Shown here: positions 33,368 to 45,141 of the stretch, in pieces | Layout: each line of letters opens with the position of its first letter | Numbering within the stretch: position 1 is the first letter of the stretch | Origin: Diphasiastrum complanatum | Lineage: Eukaryota > Streptophyta > Lycopodiopsida > Lycopodiales > Lycopodiaceae | Length of the DNA stretch: 64,000 bases | Assembly (NCBI GenBank): GCA_029204225.1 | Contig: CM055102.1 | Coordinates: 33,261,585 to 33,325,584, forward strand | Reading direction: 5' to 3' | Notes under the pieces: model-generated | What the model was told of the DNA's origin: nothing | What the model saw: only the letters and a program-made list of their open reading frames with translations | The model's database searches: none | Made by a program: the position numbers and the translations under genes

Positions 33368-35696
33368 GTCATTCTTTAATCCTTTTATTGCAGCTCTTTC
33401 TTTTCTGACTTCACCTGCTGTTTTGTGAATTTAGGTCCTTAAGCTTCTATGAAACTGGAAATTGAAACACATTCTGTGTTTATTGTGATGGAAAATTTCA
33501 TGTTTATTATTATAGCTCGAAAATATCTGTACCACTTCGTAAGATAGGGTGTAATTAAAATCTTCCGTTTTGCTGGATTTGAAGCATTGTATTCCTGAGG
33601 GAGCTTATGTTATCATTGCTCAATTGGGCGTGCTATAACAGCACGAGTCTAAAAGAAGATATGTCATTTACTAGATATCTTTGTCGATTCTTACATTAGA
33701 ACTGGAACTCAAGTAGGTACAAAGGACTTCAAGGAACAGTTTAATTAGTCTTGTACCCCACATTATGAGACCACATACAGCTACATCCCAGCTCGGTTTT
33801 CTTTGTAGTAATAGTAGCATTAGTAACAGATACTCCTCTGACCGTAAAGAAAGAAGTTTAACTTTGCAGCCTATATAACCTGATCCAGGCCCAAGAGCAA
33901 GCCCTTAGTATTTCATGCACCGTTCTTACCAATTATGGCTTCAAGGAAGTAAGGACTCTGGTTACTTTAATGATTGCACAACACCTGATGATATGCTGAA
34001 TTTTTTCACCCAGCTTTGCAAATATGCCAATTTACTTGTCCTATCATCCTATACCGAGACCTTTGCTGTAAACTGCAAAAAACAGTATACCATATCTCAT
34101 CAGTCTCTTACCACCATCTCCCATATGCGCATGTCAAGTATCCTAAAATTGGCTATACATGTATGGGGCACACAACATATGATTCCATAAATACTTGCAG
34201 GGCAATTCGTATTTGTGGATCTCAATGTTTCATTGTATTGTGGTCCGATTTGAATTGCTATGTTGATTCAAATTGCGATTGGCTGATTAGAAATGGATTT
34301 AGGGTTTACACATGGCTGTGGATGAATGAGATACACAAAATTGGTCCATGCATTTAATAATTGCATAACACTTGACGATATGCTAAATTTTTTCACCCAG
34401 CTTTGCAAATATGCCAATCTACTTGTCCAATCATTTTTGAAGCTGAGCATTATATCCAGAGCTTTGCTGTAGATTGCCAAAACACATTAAACCATATCTC
34501 ATCAGTCTCTTACCACCATCTCCCATATGTGCAATGCAAGTATCCTAAAATTGACTATATATATGTGGCACACAACCATAGAATATGAGAACCGTGTACG
34601 GTTCACCACGGTTCTCAGACCGTACACTGAACCGTACGGTTCACAAAATTTTGTAGGCTGAACCGTGAGTAATTAATTAATTCTTTTTTTGTTCCTACCC
34701 GCAAAAACAGCCCAAAAATATGCAAAAAAAAAGGCCAAAAAAATCTGTTGTGAATTCAGTTGTGAAAGTCTGTGAAATCTATGAAATCAGTTGTGAAATC
34801 TGTGAAATCTGTGAAATTGGGGGTTTTGGGGGGCATGGGTAATTAATTAATTAAATAGAGGAACCGTACCATGGTTCATGAACCGTCGTACGGTTCATCC
34901 CACGGTTCCCAGGACCCACGGTTCTGGGAACCGTGGGTTCTATGCACACAACATATGATTTGATAAATACTTGCAGCAGTACAATTCATATTTGTGAATC
35001 TCAATGTTTCATTGTATTGCGATTTGATAGGAATTGAATTGCTATTTCGATTCAAATCATTATTGGCTGATTAGAATTGGATTTAGGGTTTTGCACATGG
35101 CTGTGGATGAATGAGGTACACAAAATTGGTTTGTGGATGAATCATGTTGGATATTCTTGATCAAAGTTTATTATTTGTGAATCATGATACCCTCATATGG
35201 TCCTTGGATGAACCTGTTAACATATCATGAAACAAAGAAACTTTTTAAGTTTCTTTAGTCCCAAGTTCAAGCCCCCATTGGAAACCAAGATGCATGTATC
35301 ATGATTCATTGTATTATCAACAGTCGTTGCAAATTGCTATCTGGAATGTGTGAATAGGTTGTTAGGAGTTAGGACTAAAGGAGTTGTAGTTTGTATCTTG
35401 AAAAATGTAGGATGTATTCTTTAGGCATAAAGTCATAGCTGTTTTTTCATTGTACATATATGTAGCATAATTTTCTTTTCTCTTTAGCTTATTCTCCAAA
35501 TCAAAAAGCTGAAGGCTAATTCTAAACCAGTTCAGATTGGTGAATTGGCCAATCATGAATTGGCTGGAATTATTATTTGTAATTCTTTATTTATTTTGAG
35601 ATTCGTAGCAAATTCCAAGAGCCACGACCAAAATTGAGAACATTGAATATCAAGAACTGCAAGAGGAATTGGTACTAATCTGATAGAGTAAAATCC

Positions 35697-35774
<78 letters not shown>

Positions 35775-38700
35775 CCAATCGTACATAAGATTAATAAAGT
35801 ACATTGTGGAAGCGTACAACGTCTTTGATCTAAAATAAAAGAACTGAACTAACATGAAATTATTGTTGTCTAGGAGATAAAAGTAATACATGAGTATTGC
35901 TATGAAAAAAACTGAGCATGAACCTGAATCAATAGAAGTCTAAAGGGTTCTTGTCTTTGTAACATAGCTAACAGAAATCTGTGGGGCTGATACAGATTTG
36001 CTTCACGTGTTGTCATATTTACCTAGAGATTTGAACTTCATAGAGCATACAAATGACATTGGCTGGAAAGAGTAAGTGTTCACTATACCTTGACTTTACA
36101 TGTGCCTGAATGCAGCATTTATTTGATAGAAAGAACTTTTTTTTATTCTTCTAGAATGGTGAATGGTTGGTAAAATTTTTGAGTAGATATTTTCTCTTCT
36201 CCCTCAGGTTTCAGCGGGCCAAACCAATCATAATGGATCCTGGCTTATACATGTCCAAAAAGAGTGATCTATTTTTTACTACTCAGAAGCGAGCTATGCC
36301 AAGTTCTTTCAAGTTGTTCACAGGTATTGAGTAGTCCAAACATTAAGTGGTTATTTGTTGCCATGCTTCCGCAGAACTGGTCTTTTGTTAAATGGTGGAC
36401 CCACGTCTTTCAAACTTTCCACTGATCTGATTGAGTAAATACCTATAGTCGGTTCTTATATAAGAGTTCCTTAGAATCAGTTTGTGTTTAGTGTTTTATG
36501 GTGGGTAACATTTCTCAAATCTCAAATTCACCTTCCATGGTATTGAATGGGTTGTAGTATGTGATGCACTTCAAATCTTGAAACGCACATCTCTCCTCTC
36601 AGTTGCAGACATCATGTTGGCTCATCCTCTAGAATAAGTAGAGATGATTATAACCACTTAAGCCATCCAATATACATGAGCAGCCTTTCTCAAAAACCTA
36701 GGACTTCCTGTTCCTTTTGTTCCTCTTCCTGTTCCAGTTCCTAAGTTCATGTTCATGTTCCTGTTCCTGTTCCTAAGCAGGTTCCTATAACTGTTTTGCT
36801 CCTAAGTTTCATTCTTGTTTTTGTTCTTGTTCCTAATAGCGTCTTTACCTTAGCTTTCAACTCAAGAACACGAATAGGAATAGGAACATAGACCTTTTTT
36901 TTATGCGCAAAAACCTTTATTGGGATTTGGGAACCTTGAAAACAATGATCTATCTACACAAATTTACCCGCACCAAAGTTTCTTTTTCATTTCTTGATTA
37001 ATGACGTAGAAAACGTAGTAGTAGTTTCTCCCTTACTGTGGATGTTTCTCTTGATAAATGCTTGTATGTGATCAATGCAAGAGAGCTAGGTGTCTGGTGG
37101 TCACTTGAGAGCTGCTCAAAGAAACATGAATGTGAATTGAAGCATAAATTATGAATTTCATGCCCACAAAAAGCCAGAATAATGCTGCAATGTACCACCA
37201 AAAAAGCATGCTCGTCTAATAGTCTTCGTATGACATATCAATGGACAATGCCACACTGGGTATGTCCATTGTGGAACATAAAGCAACAATAGACGACCTA
37301 GAAAATATATAGAGGAACCAAATTCATGATGTACGAGCACCAAATAGTAATTTTATGTAAACGAAGACCTAATGTTAATGTGTCCAAAAGACAATATGGA
37401 TACAAAGAGAGCCCAAATTGCTGAAAGGGGACATGAATGCTTGTAGTAAGGATTGTAGCTGGCTCATGAAAGCAGTGGAGAGCCTAAGCTATCACATGAA
37501 CCATATCGTATGTAAAGGCGGGCTCCAAATATATGACAAATGTTGAAGTATTGTGCGATGTAAGTGGCTCCCAATATAAGACCAAGGCTGCTTGTAAGAC
37601 AATAATTTGTATTATATTGACTTAAATATACTTTGAGGTGCTGAATGTTTGAAATATTATGTATGTTGGAGTATAGTTACCAGACAATTATGGTTATCAT
37701 CATAGGTATAACGAGTTAGGCCTAATTTAGCCTTTGATACTCAAGTATAGAAAATTGAAGTCAAAGGTCATGGTTTAACTTTAGATTAGCTAATATGACT
37801 TCATTATTAGCTCTCTCGAGATGCAAAGAGCTAGAGGCAATTCATGACTATTATTGGACCTCTTATCTTAGTTAGCATGCAATTTTTGATGCATGAGAAT
37901 TCTAGGAGGGCGAGTTCTTGGAGAGGCATTATTACAATATAAATAGGCTACATGATTGCATTTGCAAGCATAGGATCAAGTAATGCCCACAGTACAAGTT
38001 TTCCCAGTATGGGCATCATGCTTAGATTTTGGTACTATCAATCCAATAATAATGCATAGTGTTTCTATGCGACGCTTGATTCCTCCTTTGTTGTGGTTAA
38101 TTTCAATAGAGGACATGTATGATTATCCAAGGCATAAAGAGCAATAGCTTTGCCTAATCATTAGGATTTTTGACGTGGTATCAAAGCTCATGGTTTTTTC
38201 ATAAGGTTTAACTTGAGGTTTGATCCTGAGGATCCATCTGGAAATTTCTTTAGAAGGCAAGATCAAGTTTTGCATGCGAGAGGGCAGAATGCAAGCGTGT
38301 GGCAATCCAAAGTGCATAAGAGACATGATATAAGGCAAAATGTATTGCATATTTCTAAGGCAAGGCCTGATTTGCAGATGTTTCATATGATCAGCTAGTG
38401 GAAGCACCAAGGAGTTGTGTGAGGTTGCCTGGTAGCAGACATATCCAAGGATCAACATGTCACCTAATCCTAATCATGGTCTAGAAGTTTCCTAAGACTA
38501 ACTTCTAACTTCTCTCCCTCACACTCCATCTCTCTCCCTGGGAATGTAGAAATTAGCACGTCAGTCAAAAGAAATTTGATAGAAGCCAAGTGGTTGATCT
38601 ATTGAGAGAATGATGGTGAATAGGAGAATATGTTGATGTATTTTTTGTTGCATTAAGTAAAGGAGGCTGGTACATAGATTTTGGGGCTTTAGAGAATATG

Positions 38701-40824
38701 AACCCACATAGAAATTGGTTACTCAGTTCATTGAGCCAAGAATTTAGCAGAAAGTATGTCCAGGAGATGATTTCTCTCATGAAGTCAAAGGGTATGGCAT
38801 AATTCTCACTAAGATGAATGACGGAGAGATAAGGAAGATTTTCTTACATCTACTTGAGTCAACCAAAAACTTGATTTTTTTTCTGAGCTTCATTAAAAAA
38901 TGAGAGCTGAATTTGATGAGTCTGAGTGTTTGATAAAAACAATATGGTCGAGGGCCTACCTACTCTAGCATTTACTTCTAAGATGTGCAAAGCGTGTGTG
39001 TTGGGAGAGCATCATAGAAAAAGATTTTCCAAAGGTGGAGTTTATTGGGCAAAGAGAATCTTGGAAATTCTTCATTTGGTAGTATGTGGCCAACCCAAAT
39101 TTTGTCCATCTTACTTTTTAACCCTTTGTTGATTATTCTTGAGGAAAATATAGGTTTACAATTTGAAGCATAAGTCAAAAGAAGTATTTTATTCAGGTCC
39201 TTGTAGAGAACCAGGCAAATATCTCATCCTCTATTTTGTTTATATGATATGTGACCCTAAAAATAATTTCTACAAAGTTGTCTAAAAATAAATAGATGTT
39301 ACTACGTTGACATCGCCTTCCCTTTCCTGTTCACATTTTTCAGGGATGTTCTCATTCCTATTCTTGTTCCCTATTTAATAAGATAGAAAGGCAACTTGAA
39401 GCTCCATGGTAACCTTGATAGGCTACTCTTCTCCTAAGAGCAATGGCTAATCAATTTGAGTAAATTAGGACGTGATGGTGGGAAGGGGGTTTGGATTTCC
39501 CTTTTTGTGTCTCCCATGGTTCTCCTCAACTAATTATGCGGTGAGGGGGTTTCTAGCTTTTATGAAACATGCATTATTGAGCTCCATGTATTGCATGCAC
39601 ACCTCTTGTATGTATGTTCAAGCCAGCTTATATGTAAGGAGCAAAAGGGATTAAGAGGTGATGAATGTATAATATTTTGCAATGATATTAAAGAGCAAGC
39701 TAGTTCCATGTGGAAAAGCAGGTTTCTGTTGATCTTGTCTAAAGACGATGATGGAACAATGTTCTACATGTTGAAAACAGATGGAGCAAACGTGTGGCCT
39801 ATGCTCCAATTGCTTTTGGCGTGTAGGACTATGTTTGCTTTTCTTGGGTACATTCTTTGCATAGGATTGTCATAAATTTGTTTTCTCATGAAAATATCAA
39901 ATCTCTGTGCCGTTCTCAAAAGTTGTCGATATGCAAGCTAAGTTTTCATCTCAGTTTTGTCCTTGGTTTTGCCTCTATTAGTTTGAAGATGCAACACAGG
40001 CATTATATGGAAAACATCAAATCCCCCCAAGATACAACCCTGAATCATCTTAACCGAGTGCCACATGAGATCTCGAGCCACTTTATTTGGACAAAAATGT
40101 TTGGATTGAGCACAAACATCTAAAAAGTTGGCGGTAAAAAGAGTGACTGAGCTAAGTTGGACCAGTTACACAATCTACATGTTTTCAGTCCGCAATATTT
40201 GCTCTCGGTCTAGAAAAAATGCTGGTTTGCACTCAAATTTGTTGCCCCGTTCCTCCATCTTTTTCTCTTAGTTCAGTGAATTGACTGCTTTGTTTGTATG
40301 ATGCAGGTTCAGCATGGATGGCTTTGTCACGGTCCTTCACAGAGTATTGTGTTTGGGGTTGGGACAACCTCCCACGAACTGTTCTGATGTATTACACAAA
40401 TTTCATATCATCTCCAGAGGGCTACTTTCACACTGTGATTTGCAACAGTCGTGAATTCAGGAATACAACTATAAATCACGACCTGCACTACATAGCCTGG
40501 GACAATCCCCCTAAACAGCACCCACTTTCTCTTGGTTTAGGTGAATTTCATAATATGAGTGACAGCGGTGCCCCTTTTGCAAGGAAATTCAAGAAGGATG
40601 ACCCTGTCTTAGACAAGATTGACAAGGAGCTTCTTGGTCGGGGACAAGGCCGCCTTACACCAGGAGGGTGGTGTTTAGGTGGTGACGAGGATGGTAAGGA
40701 TCCTTGCCTGATCATGGGAGATTCAACTATAATAAAGCCTGGTCTGGGTGCAAAGAGATTGGAGAGTTTAATTTTGAGACTATTATCACCGAAGGTTTTC
40801 CGTTCAAGCCAATGTGTTTTTTGA
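32776..40824 (+). CDS. Beta-glucuronosyltransferase, GT14 family (GlcAT14 type), four exons
   Basis: Members transfer glucuronic acid from UDP-GlcA to type II arabinogalactan of arabinogalactan proteins in the Golgi. Exons 32776-33367, 35996-36071, 36208-36323 and 40307-40824 have GT..AG borders and agreeing phases (1, 2, 1), giving 434 codons including stop; Arabidopsis GlcAT14A is of similar length. An N-terminal membrane anchor (WLLPLIASCLVSISLFLLATL, about residues 15-35) marks a type II Golgi protein. The Branch/GT14 domain begins AYLISGTKGDGNRMKR. Conserved blocks are HLDLEAPP, NLVTYRGPTM, WFINLSASDYPLVTQD, PRDLNFIEHT, FKLFTGSAW, NFISSPEGYF and NHDLHYIAWDNPPKQHP. A second ATG at residue 13 is an alternative start. 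No disabling lesion seen. GT14 paralogues with other acceptors cannot be excluded. Confidence 0.95.
33966..35131. repeat. Tandem duplication of about 387 bp in GlcAT14 intron 1
   Basis: Copy 1 spans 33966-34352 and copy 2 starts at 34353. They share long blocks such as TTTTTTCACCCAGCTTTGCA and ATCTCATCAGTCTCTTACCA. Copy 2 is split by the insertion at 34577-34944 and resumes to about 35131. Confidence 0.88.
34577..34944. mobile_element. 368-bp hAT-like MITE rich in GAACCGT palindromes
   Basis: It is flanked by the exact 8-bp duplication CACACAAC (34569-34576 and 34945-34952). The other copy of the surrounding duplication has this site uninterrupted, which proves insertion. Termini are CATAGAA and TTCTATG. 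It contains multiple direct and inverted copies of GAACCGT/ACGGTTC at both ends. An 8-bp duplication is typical of hAT elements. No ORF. Confidence 0.88.
35701..35772. repeat. (GA)36 microsatellite in GlcAT14 intron 1
   Basis: An uninterrupted GA dinucleotide run of 72 bp. Confidence 0.98.
35996..36071 (+). CDS. GlcAT14 exon 2
   Basis: 76 nt after acceptor TGATACAG; encodes LLHVLSYLPRDLNFIEHT and ends before donor GTAAGT. Confidence 0.93.
36208..36323 (+). CDS. GlcAT14 exon 3
   Basis: 116 nt after acceptor CTCCCTCAG; encodes AKPIIMDPGLY and SSFKLFTG, before donor GTATTG. Confidence 0.93.
36705..36840. repeat. GTTCCT-type minisatellite in GlcAT14 intron 3
   Basis: Imperfect hexamer repeats (GTTCCT, GTTCTT, GTTCAT). 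The reverse-complement form GGAATAGGAA follows near 36876. Confidence 0.8.
37664..39110 (+). mobile_element. Copia fragment with 5' LTR in GlcAT14 intron 3
   Basis: An LTR of about 512 bp runs from TGTTGGAG (37664) to 38175, with TATAAATAGG near 37941. PBS TGGTATCAAAGC follows at 38176. Decayed internal pieces include a protease-like WYIDFGAL near 38670 and GAG-pre-integrase CKACVLGEHHRKRFSKG near 38985. RT, RNase H and the 3' LTR are missing. Same strand as the host gene. Confidence 0.75.
40307..40824 (+). CDS. GlcAT14 exon 4 and stop
   Basis: It starts after acceptor ATGATGCAG and encodes GSAW through NFISSPEGYF and FARKFKKDDPVLDKID to stop TGA at 40822. Confidence 0.94.
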
Positions 40825-42059
40825 TTGGATATAATCTGATTATTGGCCACATTTTTCTGTACATACATAACAGGACATTGCTACCTCACATTTACTCTCT
40901 GGTCATATAATGTAGGCTCTTAGGAAATAAATAATAATCAACCACTCAGGCATGGGTCAAAGCTGAGTTAAACTTTTTTGAGTTAATGGACTCAGAACCA
41001 CTGAGTCTTATTCTTTGTATGCTTGTGGCTCCCACACTCATAAACCAGCATCTTTGTGCAATCTGACTTCATTATATTACTGACTTTTGATAAAGCTTGA
41101 CAAAACCATCATTCTCAATTTGACATGTGCTACTTTCCAGATTGGCTCATGATGTTGGAGAAATCATTATTTAAAAGAAATGTTAATTGTTGCTAATGCC
41201 AAGAAGATGCTGGAGTAACTATTGACCGCATTGGCTTGAGGAAGTTGTCTCAAGAAATGCTACCTTGAAGGTATACCCTTAAATTTGGGTGCCTGCCTCC
41301 AAATATGCTGCACTTTTTAGGACGAAATTTATGTCTTTTTTATGTGCCATTTTCTTCATTAGAAAAGTAGTTGTAACATTCAAAATAGATACTAGTTTGT
41401 GGAAAAAGAACAAGGCATTGTATGAGTAGGTGTCATATGAAACAATGACATGCTCTACAAGGATTTTTGAATCAAATATACATGCTGTATAGGATGAATG
41501 GACAAATTTTAAGTTAAAGCTGAATCTAATAGAGATTGGCATATGACGTTTTGGCAATCAAAAGGCAATAGAATGTCAATGTGCGTGATTTGTTTGTAAA
41601 AAGAACTCATGTATATAGAGTTAGTGCAATAGTAAACTTCTTAGCCTTCACATTACAATGATGTTTTTGTCAATTGCCTTGACATTGTTGAGGTATAAAA
41701 TACTTATATGTGAGCAATATAATGCTAGATACAAAAGAAAGAAAATGGACGGCAAAATATACATATAATTTAGGATCGTCAATGTGAAAATAGTTAAAAA
41801 AAAATAGCTACTAGTTTGTTGCCAAATGGCGTCATTATGGATAGCCAAGTGTCACACATTTTTGTACATTGTTGTAGACAAGTTAAAAGTGATTGGAATT
41901 TATTTACATGTTCAGAGGTGGTCGAGTTGAGTCCTAAAAGTAAGGTTCTATATTATAAGCTAAATTTGAGAGATGTTAGAAACAATGGAAATGATTTACT
42001 TGGTCCAACAACCAAGCAGATGTGATTTCTAGATTAGGGGCTTAGGTAGTAGGGTTAGG
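40825..42059. other. GlcAT14 3' flank, no further gene recognised
   Basis: The first few hundred bases should hold the 3' UTR. Frames near 41279 and 41816 lack domains. Confidence 0.45.
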
Positions 42060-42463
42060 CTAATACTTAATGATGGACAATCCCAATGCTCAATTATGAG
42101 CTTATCCATTACTACTTTGAAGAGGATCATTTGTATTTACAGTTTTTTGAGATGCAATTTTGAGTTTTAAAGATGTTTTCCAAGACCGAGTTGAAGCATC
42201 AACATATGCTTGATTTTGATAATGTGAATGATTAATTGAATGCTATTAAGTTGATTTGTTGCTCACATGTATTTCAGGTTGCATTGAATGCATTATACTT
42301 GATGATCATAGTGATTTTAGGAGCAATTTCCAATCTAATAGTCCAGATGAGGTTGTGGTCAAAATCTGAGACTAGTTTTCATTGATTTGATCTTTGTGCA
42401 AACTCCAATGCTTGAATGAAGAAATACATTAGATCTTTCACTTTTCACATGGTATTAGAGCTA
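42060..42463 (+). mobile_element. Copia LTR end with primer-binding site
   Basis: TTCACTTTTCACA is followed at about 42452 by TGGTATTAGAGC, a one-base variant of the copia PBS, so the sequence to its left is probably an LTR. The left boundary is not determined and no coding domain follows before Gypsy-2. Confidence 0.5.
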
Positions 42464-43245
42464 GATCCAAGCATTTCACTTCTTTTGATTATATTTAGCA
42501 AGTTTTGTGGTGCACATCTAGGAATTGAAGAGCTAGTGTGCTCTCAATGAGATTATAGTTTTAAAACCATTCATTGCATCAATACTTTAAGTGTTTTTAA
42601 AATCAAGAGATGTGATTTTATTGTGTAAGGTTCAAAAATCAAGTAACCACAACTTGGGGGTAAATTTCCATGTTTTAATCTTTTGCGTTTAGATGCCCAA
42701 TTAGTATCAAGATGAATGCAAGTAACTTTAATGGATTTCATTCATTAGATTTAAAGTTTTGATTGAATTTTTAGAATCACATTGAAGCAAAAAACTGGTC
42801 ATTCTTGGTTAGGATCAAGTCATAAACATCCATTCCAACTCTTACAAAAAGAGTCTTGTACTTGAGTGAGTCTATTAGGGGTGATTGGATATGGAAATCA
42901 ATACTTCAAATTTGAATGCAAGTTACTCTAGTGGATTTCACTATATTAAAAAAGTAGAAACAACAATTATTCACACATTATACGATGATTCGACGAACTC
43001 CTCTTAGAATTTTGCTGTTGTTTTTCTAACAACGTTCTTTTCATTTGATTTTTGATCTGTAAACCAAGACCAACAATTCGTCATGCTCCAAAAAAACCCA
43101 TTGAATCATCTGCACCAATTAAAAAACCCATTGAATTATCTGCACCAGTTATGGTCTTCATAAGAGCTCATAAACAAAAAGAAGTTGTTGAGGACTGATA
43201 TCAATACCCAATTGCATCATAAGATGACAAAACCAGAGGAATATT

Positions 43246-43660
43246 TTGTCTAACAAGATGGATATTACATTGAGAGAATTGTTGGTGCCTCAAGCCAAAG
43301 AAGTATTAGCTGAGAGATTGACCAAGAGTGAACCAAAAGTCAAGCAAGAACTACTGTATTGTGCCAGATTTGAAGAATCAAATGAAGTTCTCAATGTAGG
43401 GGCTACAAGAGAAATTGAACAATGGAATATCACCTTGCCGATCCAACATAACCTTTTTGATCGAGAGGCAGCAGTGATAGATGGAGGCTCCGAAGTCAAT
43501 TTGATTTCTGCGAAATTGTGCGCCAAGTGGGGTCTGAAGCTTGCAACTTTTGCAATTAAGCTGTCAAATTAGTCCATGGTGGTAGATGTACTACTCAAAA
43601 TTGTTGGTGTCCAATTTGTCATTACTTTTGTAGTAATGGACTTACCGAAAGCACCATCAG
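43246..43660 (+). pseudogene. Gypsy-2 gag end and protease
   Basis: It shares FEESNEVLNVGA and the protease core VIDGGSEVNLIS with Gypsy-1. A stop lies at about 43570, and the solo LTR cuts it after the Pro-Lys-Ala-Pro codons near 43651. Confidence 0.85.
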
Positions 43661-44061
43661 TGTAATGATTGCCTAGTAAAGATTGACTAGATCCTGTTGC
43701 ATACAAGCAAAAGGACACCCGTGGAGCAAAACCACCCAACCAACATGAAATGGCTAGTCAATACCCTACCCACTTCACCCCCATGCCATAGTGAATGAAT
43801 GCAAGAGAGGAGGGGCACCTGACTTCAAGGATTAGAATATCCAATAGGTAGATGGGCGAGTTTTCACTAGTATTATTCTCTCCCATGAGGAGAGAATATT
43901 CCTCTTAGGATCCCCATGCAACCTGGAATAGCAATTGACCTCTTATTCTTGCAACCAAGCCCAGAATGACGAGGCATAACTAAGAACCACATACACTGGA
44001 GTGACCGGCTATCCATGTCAAAAATTATTCTGAATCCCACATACTGGACATGGACATAACA
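43661..44061. mobile_element. Solo LTR, 401 bp
   Basis: It starts TGTAATGATT, ends CATAACA (TG..CA), and is flanked by exact 5-bp duplication ATCAG at 43656-43660 and 44062-44066. Removing it restores alignment to the continuous protease region in Gypsy-1. No internal domain remains, as expected after LTR-LTR recombination. Family not seen elsewhere in the window. Confidence 0.82.
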
Positions 44062-44144
44062 ATCAGTTTATCGAATTTTATTGGGACGCCCTTGGTTACG
44101 AGTTGCGCAAGTAAGGTACATGAAAAATCACATTTGAATATGGC

Positions 44145-44456
44145 GAGCAAGTAGTAAAAGTTGATCTCTTGGCTTGGACGATCAAGCCAGCAATTCAGAA
44201 GGGATGATTCTTCCACAATAAATCATACTTGTGACAGAGCAGAAAAGTCTTTGGGAATCTCTTATGATTCTCAAACCGATATTGCTAATTCTCAAACCAC
44301 GAGCAAGCAGTAAAAGTTGATCTCTCGGCTTGGACGATCAAGCCAACAATTTAGAAGGGATGATTTTTCCACAATGAATCATACTTGTGACCGAGCAGAA
44401 AAGTCTTTGGGAGTCCCTTTTGATTCTCAAACCGATAATGCTAATTGGAACCAAGC
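44145..44456. repeat. 156-bp tandem duplication inside Gypsy-2
   Basis: GAGCAAG(T/C)AGTAAAAGTTG begins copies at 44145 and 44301, and both continue with GCTTGGACGATCAAGCCA. Gypsy-1 has one copy of the corresponding sequence near 19660. Confidence 0.88.
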
Positions 44457-44786
44457 GCTAGCAACCATTGATTGTACAGAGGGCTACATGGGTTGACGGG
44501 ATGACAAATTAGAAGTGAGCCACATATCTATGAAAGATCATACTCTTGATACACCCATCAAATATCCAATCAATATGATGAACGTAGCATGGATTTCAAC
44601 TAATCCAATCCTGGATCCAATTGGAAATGAACTTATTCCCTTTAGTCATAATTTTAGATCATCTAGAAGTTATGAAAAAAGTACAACATCACTTGATAAA
44701 AGTCCGGCGTAAAGCAAACTAGAGCCCCAAATAAATAAGGGCCAGTGAGGTGTTGTGGAACCGTCACCAATTTTGGTGGGGGATAC

Positions 44787-44813
44787 TGTTAGAGGGTTTG
44801 CGGATCCCAAGAC
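44787..44813 (+). repeat. Gypsy-2 3' LTR, left piece
   Basis: TGTTAGAGGGTTTGCGGATC and following bases match the Gypsy-1 LTR start. It ends with AAGAC (44809-44813), the target duplication of Copia-B. Confidence 0.88.
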
Positions 44814-45088
44814 ACTTAGAATTTGCTTTGCACAGGAACACAGATCATGCTACACAGTAACACAGACAGAAAACACTCTCCTCAGCAAGCTCACATAGCA
44901 ATTGTATTTCTCAAAATGAAATTACACTGTACATATAGTTGTTCACTCAGGCAACCCATGCATGACCCAGGTTGCCGTTGGCGGGACGCGTGTCCCGTTG
45001 ACTTGCCTCGTGGTGAGGCCAACTGATCCTTACCCACTGATAGGACCCACAGTATAGTAACACAGTGATTCTAACTTTAATTCTAACT
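44814..45088 (-). repeat. Copia-B 3' LTR
   Basis: 275 bp. The termini form a 10-bp inverted repeat with one mismatch and lack TG..CA. Confidence 0.93.
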
Positions 45089-45101
45089 CTCTCCCTTAAA
45101 G
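45089..45101 (-). other. Copia-B polypurine tract
   Basis: CTTTAAGGGAGAG on the minus strand, directly before the 3' LTR. Confidence 0.8.
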
Positions 45102-45141
45102 TAGAGTCACTTTTTATACAGTCATATACATAGCTTTAAAG

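Noticed and set aside
33915-34588. Frames in GlcAT14 intron 1
   Set aside because: They arise from the non-coding tandem duplication and do not match the protein family.
35553-35891. Minus-strand frame with a long Leu-Ser run
   Set aside because: It is the translation of the (GA)36 microsatellite in an intron.
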